From Trichoplax adhaerens (taxonomy: Eukaryota > Placozoa > Uniplacotomia > Trichoplacea > Trichoplacidae), in contig NW_002060943.1 in the NCBI RefSeq assembly GCF_000150275.1, forward strand, positions 1,173,830 through 1,237,829: a DNA stretch of 64,000 nucleotides, read 5' to 3'. The notes beneath the pieces are model-generated. The model was not told where the DNA came from and searched no databases. It worked only from the letters and a program-made list of their open reading frames with translations. This document shows positions 39,401 to 50,961 of this stretch, in pieces (position 1 is the first letter of the stretch; each line of letters begins with the position of its first letter). The translations under genes were made by a program, and so were the position numbers.

Positions 39401-40761
39401 TTTGTTCCTGCTGTGAGTAGATTATGTAATATATCCAATACTTTGTGTAAATTTATTACCTGAATCGATCGATTCTGTATTTCTAAAAGCTGAACATCAT
39501 GATTTTATCACCTGTAGATGATTGCAGTTTGCAAATATCGATCATTAACCATCACCGAAGTTGCTGGATTTGCCAATAGCGATCGATCTGAAGCGAATAA
39601 AATTATATCACTTGGCATTGAGAATATTAGCTTACAGCAACGTCTGAATGCGGTACTAACTTAGATTAATGATAATTAAAGGAATACATTTAGAAGTAGA
39701 TATAGATCTTAACAGAATAGTTCTACATTCCATCATAGAGGTTCTGATGCCTTGAAAGTATTTTATTACAGATTTATAGAATAAATATACTCAGTATTAT
39801 TATGCTAGTAATCCAGATTAGATTATTAATAAAATCTTTTACTCTTCTATAGCAAGACGCTGAGATCGATAAATTAAAAACTAAAATCTTACAAACAAGA
39901 AAATCAAGAGGAGAGGAGAGTAAATTTTATATACCTAAAAAGCACTATTGTAAAATATCATCAATAACATTAGGTGGAACGCAAACCTCGGTCATTAATT
40001 CATATCAAAATAGTCAAGAAGGTCCATCATTATCCTCTTCTACTGTTAAAGAGGAATCTAGTCATCAACAATCCACCGATCAGCCTATAGCTGAAGCTCA
40101 AACTGTACTCACTGCAAATAATGATCAAAACCAAGAAGGTGAAAGCATTGAGATGAAAGATCTTTTCTCGCAACCAACACAAGAAGTTGTTGCTGTTATT
40201 GAATCCAATAGCTTTTCTAGACATAGTGAAAGTAATATTTCGTTTTCAGAAGAAGTTGCACCGGTAATACTGCGGGTCAGCGATGATGAAAAAGAACCCT
40301 CAGTGCCAGATAGGTATAGCTTACTAAGGAATGAAGACCTACTAAATAAAATTATAGTCATCGATTCCAAAGATGGCAATGATGATGTACAAGAAGAGAC
40401 AGATGAAGAAGCCCAAATGACAACCGATAATGAACAAACTACTTCACATGATGGCAATTTTACAGATGACGATGATTGTTTTGATCATATAAGAAGTAAC
40501 AATTCAGAACAAGTATTTGATGAGGAAGAGCAAAAGGTTGCTGTAGAAGATAAGAAAGAACTATCTAATACTAATCCAAGCGACCAGCAGCAATTATCTG
40601 ATACTACTGCAAATAATCTGCAGCAATCATCAGAGGCTAATCCGAGTGATCAGGAGGCATCATCTTATACTCGATCAAATGATCAGCAGCAGCCTGTAAA
40701 TGGTAGAACAAGGACATTATCTTATATTAATGAAGATGGATTTATTACGTCTGATGTTTAA
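33471..40761 (+). CDS. GABA-B-like class C G-protein-coupled receptor
   Basis: Fifteen exons: 33471-33776, 34776-34916, 35373-35537, 35625-35726, 35864-35929, 36185-36376, 36726-36950, 37102-37249, 37332-37482, 37589-37724, 38013-38120, 38324-38446, 39086-39412, 39518-39652 and 39853-40761, giving 1077 residues. A signal peptide precedes a venus-flytrap domain with family landmarks: LLPGHQLKLL, CNIGYATKELFE, FWNLLTVSYGSTTPSLSNR, FFRT, YGYDSIWAAALALN, then KWQGGKPPADK joining to seven helices (TM1 from about residue 465). WNIVDP and the AKET loop also match GABA-B. A coiled-coil-like segment (IISLGIENISLQQRL to KLKTKILQ) follows TM7, as in GABA-B dimers. It would couple an extracellular amino-acid-like ligand to G proteins; the ligand cannot be read from sequence. 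The 300-residue acidic, Gln/Ser-rich tail is long. Smallest intron: 82 bp (37250-37331). Confidence 0.92.
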
Positions 40762-43700
40762 CCACTTTATAACCATAGCGATATGCCGTAACCGATGAAA
40801 CGCTAAAGTCTATAATTTCATCTGTGTTATTAATGGTGAATATTTTTAATTCCAGTATTGCATGATGTTTAGATGTAATTCAACACGTAAATAATATTAG
40901 AGGGAATAAATTTTCAAATTTTCTGTCGCCGAAGCTTTATGTTTCAGTAAATGCAAATCGTTACAATTAAAGACGGGTTAAAAGGCTGCCGTGGCATAGG
41001 CTTAAAATATTTTTAGAGATAAAATGACAGCGATATATCAGGGATAGATGATGAGGCATGGGTGATTCTCGTAGCTCTTATTCTAATGGCATTGAATAAA
41101 GTAAAAAATTCTAGAGGTTATAATCTCATTGACAAGGAAACGGAAATTAGAATATGGTTATTGTAATACTGTATAATGTAATAAACTGGCGAATTTATAA
41201 GCTTTTGAATCATAAATGCGTAAAAAATATAGTTTTAGGCAGTCAACCTCATACAACACCAGATAGGCTTACATTTGTAGTAATCAATAAAGGAAAAATA
41301 AGCAAAATCACTGTTAAGATTGGAAGAAAGACGTCAACGGTGAAAGAAAGGAATATTAATTTTTGGACCCTTGTTTTAAAAGAATAGAAGCCTAAAAAGA
41401 ATTTTCTTCGTTAAATCAGCGAGTCTGATTGGGAGTAGAAGAGAATTTAAATGTGATCTAGGAATAATAAAAGATTAATCTCTGCTTCTTTTGCAATTTA
41501 TTTTAACATCACGAGGAATATCGTTACGGTTTATAGTTTCGCTGGTTTCATTAGTTAAGGAAGTAGATTTAAATAATACTTATAGAAATTTGAGAAATAG
41601 ATAATAAGATTTCTAATAAAAAGAATCATTTTACTACTTATATTAATTAAGTGATTGTAGCTAATGCTTCAAATTTTTAGCAATCTAATTATGATAGATC
41701 ACTGTCATTGTGATATTTAAATACACAAATTTTTACCAAAGTGCCAATTCTTATATACTGAAATGCATCTATTGCAATGATCTGATTGTAAAGAAGACGC
41801 AAAATATAGTCGAATTTTTATCTTACATTAGCTACGTTTAGTTAGCATTTTGCTAGTTCATGGCTGATCGTAGAAAAATTTTTTCATTTTTCCAAGATTT
41901 GATTTTTTGTATTTTAAGACCTTGTCGCACTAAGTTAGATACAAAGTTCAATGTATACGCAGTACTGCCATTAATACTACTCAACTGATTGCCTTTACTT
42001 CGAACTTTAGCTATTAAACCATGAAATGCAGGCATTCAATGGGCCTACAATTTTCAAAATTATGTCAATTAAATCAACCTTGTCAGCAATATGCTGTGAT
42101 CGCTATTCTATCGGTTACAGTAAATTGCTGTGATGCTAAATAACGGGCTTACGGTAGACCAAATGGATGGAGGGCTTACTTGAATAAAAATAGTAAATCG
42201 AACGAGATCTATCTCATATGGAAATGTATTGAAACTTTCCCTTATTAACATTATCTTATCCCTCATTCAGAGCGGTTAGGAAATGATTTTGTAAGGATAT
42301 ACGTTACCTTGTCTTCCTAAAAAATGAAATAGATGATATTCGTAGCATTGAATAAGCAAATGTAAGAGGTTTTAGTTGGCATTATTATCTACAAGGTTAG
42401 ATGTCCGTGTCTAGTAAGTAGCCTAAAAGAAACCTTATATGATAAAATACACTAATTACTGTATAGTCACTTCGCTTATGATGCAACTTTAATGGATAAG
42501 ATGTTGATTCTTATCAAGGTTGGAATGAATATCTCTATATTCAATAATTAATCGATATAATTTTCTTAGGCTCTGAGATTTAATTTACATGTAGCTATAG
42601 TTAAGCTTCCTTAACATACTTTATGTATCACCATTACACATCCATTTTCAGTTGTTTTTCACTAAGAAATGAAAACACTGAGGAAATATCGTTATTTATT
42701 TATCTAGACCAAAAGTTACAAATAGAAGGAAGGCGAAATCAACAGGTAATCATAGCCCACTAACCCTGTTGTTAAGTTCCGATGTTTTCATGATTCGATC
42801 TGCTCTCTAGAATTGTATATGAGTACATATACGTGTATATATATAATTCATTATTCGTATGCTAGGAGTACTAAATTCGTATGAATCCAATGTTTAGAAA
42901 CTTTGACATCGTAATTTAACTTCAGTAATTATTTTTAAATGATCCTAACTAACGGAGTTGAGTAGCTTTCTTCTACACGCTACAGCATATAACAATCGCT
43001 GGTTTTTGCAGATCATTTATCGAGTAGTATATAGAAAGGTTCCAAAATTTGTCTTCTGTACCGAAGTTAGGATATTTATAATCAGATTGTCCATTCAGAA
43101 GACTTTGTATATTCATGAATTTTGAATTTAATATTCACAAAATCATTACTCCAGTTCTTAAAATTAGAGGAGAAGACATGAAATAGTATCGCAAAATATA
43201 GATTCCTTTATTCAAATCATAATTAAGAAATAACAATCTGACATCTAATGTTACATCTGAATTCAAAAATTCTTTATGGACATCCATGATTATTTAACAA
43301 ATAACAAAGTTGATACAGCCAGTAAATTATTATCATCGGTAGAAATGAAACATTCTAATTTTCAACCCTTTGGGTTAAATGAATCAATACAATATAGTAA
43401 CGTCACGTATACTTCTCTACCCATAAGCATACAAATACGCATTTAAGTCAAATTGGTTATGTAACTATTATGGAATAAAGATAGAATAAATAAGAATGCA
43501 ACTAGCTACAGTCCAGTTTCTACCTATCGGTTTCTTGAGATCTATGGTATAAAGTGACAATTTTAAATTGCCTTCATTTGAGTACCATTATATTTTGAGA
43601 AATTTGGGTTACAATTTACTAAGTAAAATGGTCTCCTGTGGTTGGATTTCACCGTCCACCATTTGATGGCTTGATGTCAGTTATTCCAACCATACAATTT

Positions 43701-43828
43701 TAATTTTGTATACACTGTATATACAATGTTATTAGGATCAATTCAATTCAATAAAACTACAGAGGTATAGGAAGACGCTCTTCTAGGCAGCGATCTCTTG
43801 ATAATTGTCGGTACCAAAGCAGTTCTAT
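40762..43828. other. intergenic, 3' side of GABA-B-like gene and of LRRC58
   Basis: The two flanking genes converge here. An AATAAA at 40905-40910, about 145 bases beyond the GABA-B-like stop, is a plausible polyadenylation signal. A 77-codon frame at 41154-41387 and others look like chance. No splice-bounded coding sequence seen. Confidence 0.4.
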
Positions 43829-46668
43829 CTAGCGGTAGCCTAACAAGACTCTTTGCATTTTCTGCCTTTGAGCTGCTTCTTCTTCCTCGCTACTATAATC
43901 GCTTGAATTGCCAGATTGACATGGTGGCGAGCATAAATATCTCAGTAGCGGTAAACGGTACTTTCCACAAAAATCAGCAAATTTTACTTCTTTAACTCTT
44001 GTATCAAAATAAACACCACGGCATTTCGGACAACGTCGAGCAGAATCTAAAAATTTAACTAAACATTGCGGTAGTGGTAGCTGACGATACGGAATTTTGG
44101 AGTTACGAATAATTCGACCACTTAATTCCTTGAGAGTTGGAACTTCATACTCCAACTCTTGGATAAATTGAAAAACCAATGGATTATTTCGTAAGCTTAA
44201 ATCCGATAAGTGGACTAAATGGATAATTTCAACCGGTAGAGTGGTCAATTGATTATTATGCAAGCTAAGTGATCTTAGCTTGGTTAACTTAGACAAGGCT
44301 ACAGGTATAATTTTTAATTTATTGTCGCACAACATTAGAGCGCGCAAGCAATCCAAGGCGCCCAATTCAGCTGGTACTTGAGTCAATTGATTGCCACCTA
44401 AGTAGAGAATTTCCAATCTAAAATGCAAAAAGCCAAGAAAAATATCTATAAATAACTTGAATAACTACGGAAACATGCACGTTCGACTATGTAAGCATAG
44501 CTAAGGTTATTGACGTATTATTACTAATGATACATTAAGGATAGGAATTTTATGATCCGTGACTAGCAACTGTAAACCGTAGGTTCCATCATCCCCGAAA
44601 GATATCCAATTAACTCGGCTTTAGTCTGTGCAGTACTAACGATTAGGGGCAATATGAATTGTCATTGGTATCTCCGTTGCAAATAGTAATTCATCGCCTT
44701 TGGCGATCAATTGTGGCAGGTAAGTAAAAATAAATTCAAGATTGAGTTACCTAATTCAGCCGACATCGGCATTCATAACGTTATATTTGACAATATTTCG
44801 AATTATAACGAACCTTATGCAAGGACGGAGTAATCAACAAGACTACAATAACAATAATTATTTCGTGAACAATCAACAAATAATGGCATGTTTTCGATCT
44901 ACTCCATATTAACGCAGCACGCAAACTTGCAATGTTATGTTAATGAAGATTACTCACGTTGACAATAGTTGGTCAACATTGATTATAGGTAGCATCCATT
45001 TCGGTTCTATCTGATCAAAATGATAATGGGAATGAAAGACTACCACCCATTTCTTAGCATCTGAATATGCATTGCGCAGCGTAGTAAAAATACAAATGTC
45101 ATGATAGTATCTTGGAGTCCTTATTAGGGTTAGCAAATACGGAATACTTGGCAAACAATTGTTTAAAAAGTAGAAAACCGAAATGGATTTACAATGCATG
45201 ATTAGAAAGTGGGTTTGAGCTTTTATTTAAGAAATCGATACTAGCTGTTTGATGATAGCTATATCAGCCAAGTTATTCTTTAGTCTCCTACATACTGTAG
45301 TAATATTATCAAAATCGATTTATCCCTGATAATTTTTAAATTTAACTCCATCAGAGCTAGGGCAGAATTTTGGGAACAAATGTTCATGATGGAAATCAGA
45401 CTCCCATGTCGTAGATAAATAGCTATCCATGATTGTTCCCATACGCCAAAAATGATGATTGATTTGAGAAGCAAGACCAGTAACATCAAAAAAGAAAATT
45501 AACGGATATGGATCGCATTGAAATACTCGTCGATAGTACAGTTAGAAATGGATTCACTTTCGTGAAGGTACGGTAGCCAGGACCATCATCACTAGAAGGT
45601 ATCGTCATGTATTGCACCGATTATGACAAACTCAAGGTTAGAATGGTAGGGGATTTACGGTTAAGCAAGCATAGCAAAAAAAATACCGTATCTCTCTGTG
45701 AATGATAGCGCAGGTTGATATAGTAGTTTGTCGCCTTGATAAAAAAAAAAAATGGTTGTTATTGATCGATATAGGACGAAGAAGTACTGTCTATATGTAC
45801 TGCTCGATCTAAAAAATCGTCATCGTCACAGCAAGCCTAATATAAATATACAGTAGAGGGAAAGAAAAAGTTGCTGGAGTTCAAATTGTGCTGTATCCTT
45901 TGGAGGAGGTTTAGCCGGCTAATGTTCTATCGATTACTAATGTGATGATGATATCATTCGTTGATTGAAATGTAGAAATATCGAATAGGCACGCAATACG
46001 TTATATTGATCATTATCATTGAAGCATGTCTCTTCAGCTACAGTGATGTTAGGGGTAAATTGTCAAGAAAGGCAATTGTTTCTTGTCCAATTGATGATGT
46101 ACAGCTGTTGGATCGATTGCATTGGACTATTGGTCAAAAGTGATGAAGAACTTGAGATGGCATGCACATTTGCTTCTTACCGCTTTAAATTGATTATACT
46201 TTGAGGTACCGTCTCCAGTCGATTACCACCAAAATAGAGCGTTCTCAATCTGGTTAAATGGCATATTTGCGATGGAAATGTTTTAAATTGGTTACCACTC
46301 AGATAGAGCTTCTCCAAGTTGATTAATTGATCAAACTCTTTGGGTAGATCGGTGAGGAAATTGTCATTTAACGTCAAGTTGGTCAATGAAATTAAATGGG
46401 TTAACTCAACTGGCACTTGTCGAAATTGATTGCTTGATAAATCTAAATGGCGTAGATGCGTTAACGTCGTCAATTGCTTTGGCAACTTGGTTAATAAATT
46501 GGACTGTAGATTGACAATTACAATATCATCATCATGATCGTCTTGTAATCGATGAGCATTTCCATTAGAGAAATCCACTTGTCGACCAACTGGTTGATCA
46601 TAAGGGAGTGGATCTCGATCGATTGGATTGCGGGCTGCAATACGACTATGACTTCTCCTATTGGACAT
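43829..46668 (-). CDS. LRRC58: leucine-rich repeat protein LRRC58
   Basis: Two exons: 46181-46668 and 43829-44417, joined in phase 2 (AAG CG + A) to give 358 residues; human LRRC58 is 371. The start is the ATG at 46668 (MSNRRSHSR); an upstream in-frame extension has only TTG. About nine LRRs follow (residues about 40-250) with the LxxLxLxxNxLxxLPxxL pattern. The C-terminal domain is diagnostic: CPKCRGVYFD, VKFADFCGKYRLPLLRYLCS, then an acidic Ser run and RMQ-type ending QKMQRVLLGYR, as I recall for LRRC58. The paired cysteines suggest metal binding. LRRC58 has recently been described, from memory, as a cullin-RING substrate receptor acting on cysteine dioxygenase; nothing in this sequence tests that. 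The 1.76-kb intron contains coding-like islands noted separately. Confidence 0.9.
44636..45490 (-). pseudogene. coding-like islands in the LRRC58 intron
   Basis: Three segments on the minus strand read like protein although they lie inside the LRRC58 intron. At 45490-45320: FDVTGLASQINHHFWRMGT and onwards, ending in a stop. At 45199-44958: a stretch with YSDAKKWVVVFHSHYHFD ending at a good donor (GTGAGTAATC). At 44719-44636: LPQLIAKGDELLFATEIPM and onwards, ending in a stop. The middle piece is vaguely like the UAS thioredoxin-like domain of UBX proteins (AxxxxKW-VV). I could not join them into one frame. A perfect plus-strand donor (CAG/GTAAGTA) at 44719 adds doubt about strand. Confidence 0.25.
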
Positions 46669-47224
46669 GTTGCAGTAATGATTTGGATATTGATGCAATC
46701 GCTTCCTCTACCACTATCCAATGATCGATATACACGAATTCAGCGTTGATTGCCCACTACCAATGCAACCGCTGAATTTACGCTAGCAATCTTCAGCAGT
46801 TATGGAGAAAGAGTTGGCGATGATGATCTTGATCAACTCCTTTCCGTAACTCGTAGTAACGAGATGCCGGGTTGCATCGGCGATGAGGTCAACCGGGGGT
46901 TTAAATACCCTTGACGCGGTTGCTTTGGGTATGGTGATTGGACCTGGTCAAGTGGTCATGGCTTGGAGGGGCTTTGTTCTGCCAGCTGATCGTGATGGTG
47001 GCCTGAAACAGTATTCTGCAGTAGTGTGGTGTACTATAGGATTGTCAAGACTAGTCAGGACTGGCCTGGGCACACCTTGCTGCAGCTAGCAAAGAGGGTC
47101 TTAAAACATAGCCTGAGTATAGTCGACCAGTATTGATCGTACTGCACGCTGCAAGCTACACTATGAGAGTTTCAGTTAAAAATGCAGTGTCATCAGCGAG
47201 TACTAACCGACGTCAGCCAAGAGT

Positions 47225-48760
47225 TGCACTGTAGACTACAGTACAGTACTGTAGTTTTGATGGTGGACTATCCTATACTGTGTAGTGTACAGTATAGCCA
47301 GTGGATCACCAACGCCCACAAATGCATAGAAATCACTCAGGATAGGTCAGAAACAGCCAATACTATGGTATGATGGAGTCAACAGGATCTGAGCCGGCCA
47401 ACGCAATGACACAGCAAAAAATCGCCGCTTCTTGTACGTACATTTGAAAGTCACGCTTGTTACGTCACCTACTCTACGTACAGTACAGTACAAGCTTTTC
47501 TTCTTTACGATACAGTGTACTGTAATTTACGATGTAAGGTACGGTGTACATTGTACAGTACAGCACTGCAACGTGAGCAATTGTGCATTGGGGTCCGCAG
47601 GTTTTCATGGTCTAGTCCGATCCGGTCCGGACCCTGACTTGCACAATACAATAGAGTACTGTACTGTAGGTCTCTAGAGTACAGTGTACAGTACTGTACT
47701 GTACTGTACTGCACACTGGACTATACAGGCTGTTTCATAACATTTTGTCACTTTCGGGCCATATTTTTCTTTAAAAATACAGTAAAGCTATAATAGAATG
47801 ATATATGAGGTTGATGGAGAGATTCTGAAATATCTGAATCTGGTAAAGTTAGAAAGTTAAACTTGCTCTTAAGTCCATAAATGATGAAAGTATCACTGAC
47901 CGTTATATCCCCATTTATGAATGATCTACAGTACTGTACAGTACTGTACAGTACAATGCAATACCAAGTCATCGAAATTTGTGCTCATACTAAATGCGGC
48001 GGTAAAGCGCGGTAAAGCAGTAAATGCCACTGTCTTGTTTGATGAGAAGATTTTCTTACTACATTACTGTACAGTACTGTACACTGTACTGTACAGTGCT
48101 ACAGTAAAAACGCGAGCAACGACAGTCCTTCAACGGAGTCAAAACGTTACCCGAACCCGATCAAATTGTTGATTTTCTAACCCGAAATGGATGCAATCGC
48201 TATACAAACACTGTAGCGACACAGAATTAATTAACCCGAATCCCTTCCTCCAGTCGGGTTTCGGGTTGACTTTTTTGAAAGCTACTTTCATATCATCAAC
48301 TTTTTCCTGATAGGACACTGGTAGCAACGTACCTGCACGTGCTCGCTTCACTGAAGTTGGTTTGAGTCATCGCTGTCTCATGCAAAAAGTTCATCGTGTG
48401 AACGTACCTTCAGCCTTCAGGCACGTTTAGGGGTGCTACGGACTACTGGAAAGGAAGACAGAGGGACTGTCCAACAATCTTCATTGAAGAAACGGCGGTG
48501 CAGGATGACTAATATGGTACTGGTCATATCCCCCTACATTGGTAGACTAGAACCATACAGCGTACTGCGCGTAACCAACTCCATGGTGGCTACTTGTGAG
48601 CGTAGCCGTCAACAGGACTGACTACGATTTTACATGCAGATAACAGTTCAAAATGACCACAGAAAGAGTCAGCTTGTACATTTTTGCCAACGAAAGTCGT
48701 TGATCGTCTCTCTTTCTGAATAACACTATAGTTTAGTATACAGTATACTGTACGATGCAG
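47225..48760. repeat. large cluster of GTAC palindromes
   Basis: Runs of the self-complementary lattice GTACTGTACAGTACTGTAC occur at about 47240-47300, 47470-47565, 47655-47715, 47928-47958 and 48065-48108, with a shorter one at 48740-48755. The best example, 47928-47956, repeats a 10-base unit (TACAGTACTG) so that GTAC recurs every 5 bases. It is the same motif family as at 2.1-2.8 kb. Both clusters lie upstream of minus-strand genes and in GC-richer sequence. Confidence 0.75.
48139..48351 (-). pseudogene. possible transposase-derived fragment
   Basis: A 70-codon frame reads KRARAGTLLPVSYQEKVDDM then KVAFKKVNPKPDW. The basic stretch followed by an LPxxxxEKV helix is loosely like the linker after the HTH of pogo/Tigger-type transposases. 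Stops lie immediately upstream (TGA) and the end is degenerate, so at best it is a relic. The match is by impression only. Confidence 0.2.
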
Positions 48761-49302
48761 TGAGCGCTCTCACCGTCACTGACTTGTCGGAGTCGTTTGT
48801 ATCATTTACAATCCAAAATTGTGTCCATCGTCCATCCCTCCTTTCCGCGACTGGAAAGGACGGACGGTGGACAATTGGATTGAGAGGTCCATGTCTGGTT
48901 GACTACTGACAGTCTACTGTACTGTTGAAAATGTTTAAAAATGTCGCCACACTTATTGGACTGGATGACATTGTTTCTATCATACTTTGGCAGCGAGAAA
49001 TGGCTTAAAGTGATAATGCTATAAATTAGAATTATTATCAGTAACATTGAACAATTTTGATAGTACTGTATTCTATTCTATTCCCATCACTTAGTACGGC
49101 ATACAGCATACTGTAGAATGGTAAACTAAGGTCTTACCATATACAGTAGTACTGCATATTACAGACGGTATTAGTTAGGAATAGTAGGTAGGAATCATAC
49201 GTTCCACTATCCAATTGAGAGTTTTCAGTCAATATCATATACCCAACGATATGAATGGAGCCTAAACTTCGCCCATACTATTCTCAGAGTCGGAGTAAGA
49301 AA

Positions 49303-49666
49303 GTGTTGACAACTCCAAAGCCTACCGGCGCTCTTTTTGCCCATTTATTCATCCAATTAGACCATCTAACTTAAGTAATGCAATATACTGTAGACAGGTA
49401 GATATGACCAGGCTACAAAAAGGATTAACTATCTTTGAAATTATTTATTGGTCTTTTATAATATAGAGATAATACAGAATATACGTGTTGACAACTCGAA
49501 AGCCTACCGGCGCTCTTTTTGCCCATTTATTCATCCAATTAGACCATCTAACTTAAGTAATGCAATATACTGTAGACAGGTAGATATTACCAGGGTACAA
49601 AAAGGATTAACTATCATTAAAATTATTTATTGGTCTTTTATAATAAAGAAATAATACAGAATATAC
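49303..49666. repeat. recent 182-bp tandem duplication
   Basis: Two head-to-tail copies, 49303-49484 and 49485-49666. Both start GTGTTGACAACTC(C/G)AAAGCC and end AATACAGAATATAC. I count about eight substitutions and no indel, roughly 96% identity, so this is young. The unit contains ACTGTAGACAGGTAGATAT and a GCTCTTTTTGCCC block. No open frame spans it. Confidence 0.9.
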
Positions 49667-50961
49667 ACTCAATATGCAACAGATTGATAGACACCACGTA
49701 CGAGAATATACACAGTAAATTGAAAATGGTCGAAATGGTGGATTGAAATTGGTATATTCAGTCGACCCTAGCAATCCAATTACATGTGTAATTGGACTGT
49801 AGGATGAAGATTCTAAACCTTCTAATAGCCACTTAAAGATACACTGATTGGAGTAGGATATTGAATAGTTGACTATGTACAAACTATAACTATATCGATA
49901 AACTCACGATCATCCACACATGGCCTTACTTTTAAAGTGAACAGCTCGGTGATTGATTGTATATTACATTCAATGATTAAAATCGCTAAGTAGAGGGAGG
50001 GGTGATCTTTTAGATTGAGAATATTTTATCACTCACAACATACTGTACGATCACGTATCCAAACTGAATGGGCAAAAGGGTACTAAAACTGAGCCTTCTC
50101 AAATCGCCTGGTAGCATCATCGATTGAGGTACGATGCAAATTAAGTACATTCATTTACCTATTACAACTATGTCAATGGCAATGACATAATTCATTCGAT
50201 ATACAGAGAAAGTTAAAAAAAATTGTAATTCAATACCTCTTTTCATGTTAATCGCGTTACAAATATACAAGAATAGAAGCATATTAGGCAAAGCATGTAG
50301 AAAATTGGAAATGGTCTAGCAAGGTGATATCAATTACAAAATAAAATCAACTTGAAGAGTGCGGCAATCCCTCACTCTCTTTAGACATTTTTATGTATCA
50401 TCTACTTGTTAATCCAACACTCTTTACTACTCAATCATATATGATATATAGACATTAATCATCACCATAATTTCAATAAATGTTGAAATATAGCTATATA
50501 GCTATAGCCATCGTATCGAAATAGTAGTGATGATATACACCTTGCGGCACCGTCAAATAATATCAATTTTTTTCTTTATCCTTTAATCGACACATATAAT
50601 TAATAACCAGTTTGAGACTGAGTAGCATGATGTACTGTATACAGTCCTTATCATTGCAAACAAAATTCTTCTTTACTCTATTTCAATTCTTGCAGTAGAT
50701 ATCATAGCTGTCTTCTTAATTTAAGCTTTGCCCCATTTTGATATTGCGAATTGAAAAGCCATCAAAAAATGAAATTTAACTCAATTACTTATCATGGGTT
50801 GGACTGCAAATAGGTTACCTTATAAATTGCCTCTATAGCTGTTGCATACTGATTTACAATATCGTATGTTATGCGGACTTTAGGTTAGGAATATGCGCTG
50901 AAAACCGTCTTGAAGATCAATCAACTACATCATAAATTCTGATAGATAGAATCGTTTTGAA

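Larger units (their letters stand above)
46669..50961. other. repeat-rich, GC-richer intergenic region
   Basis: This stretch lies upstream of LRRC58 and downstream of the transporter gene. Its first 2.5 kb is clearly less AT-rich than the rest of the window. It contains the GTAC palindrome cluster, CCCGAA-rich sequence at 48150-48270 and the 182-bp tandem duplication listed separately. Small frames at 46883-49047 mostly overlap repeats. From 49.7 to 50.96 kb I see nothing beyond AT-rich sequence. Confidence 0.45.

Noticed and set aside
40125-40457. 110-codon minus-strand frame
   Set aside because: Antisense shadow of the receptor's acidic tail exon.
47920-47960. CRISPR-like or telomere-like impression from regular short repeats
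   Set aside because: The repeat is a contiguous 10-base palindromic lattice without unique spacers, in a eukaryotic context, and is not a telomeric motif.
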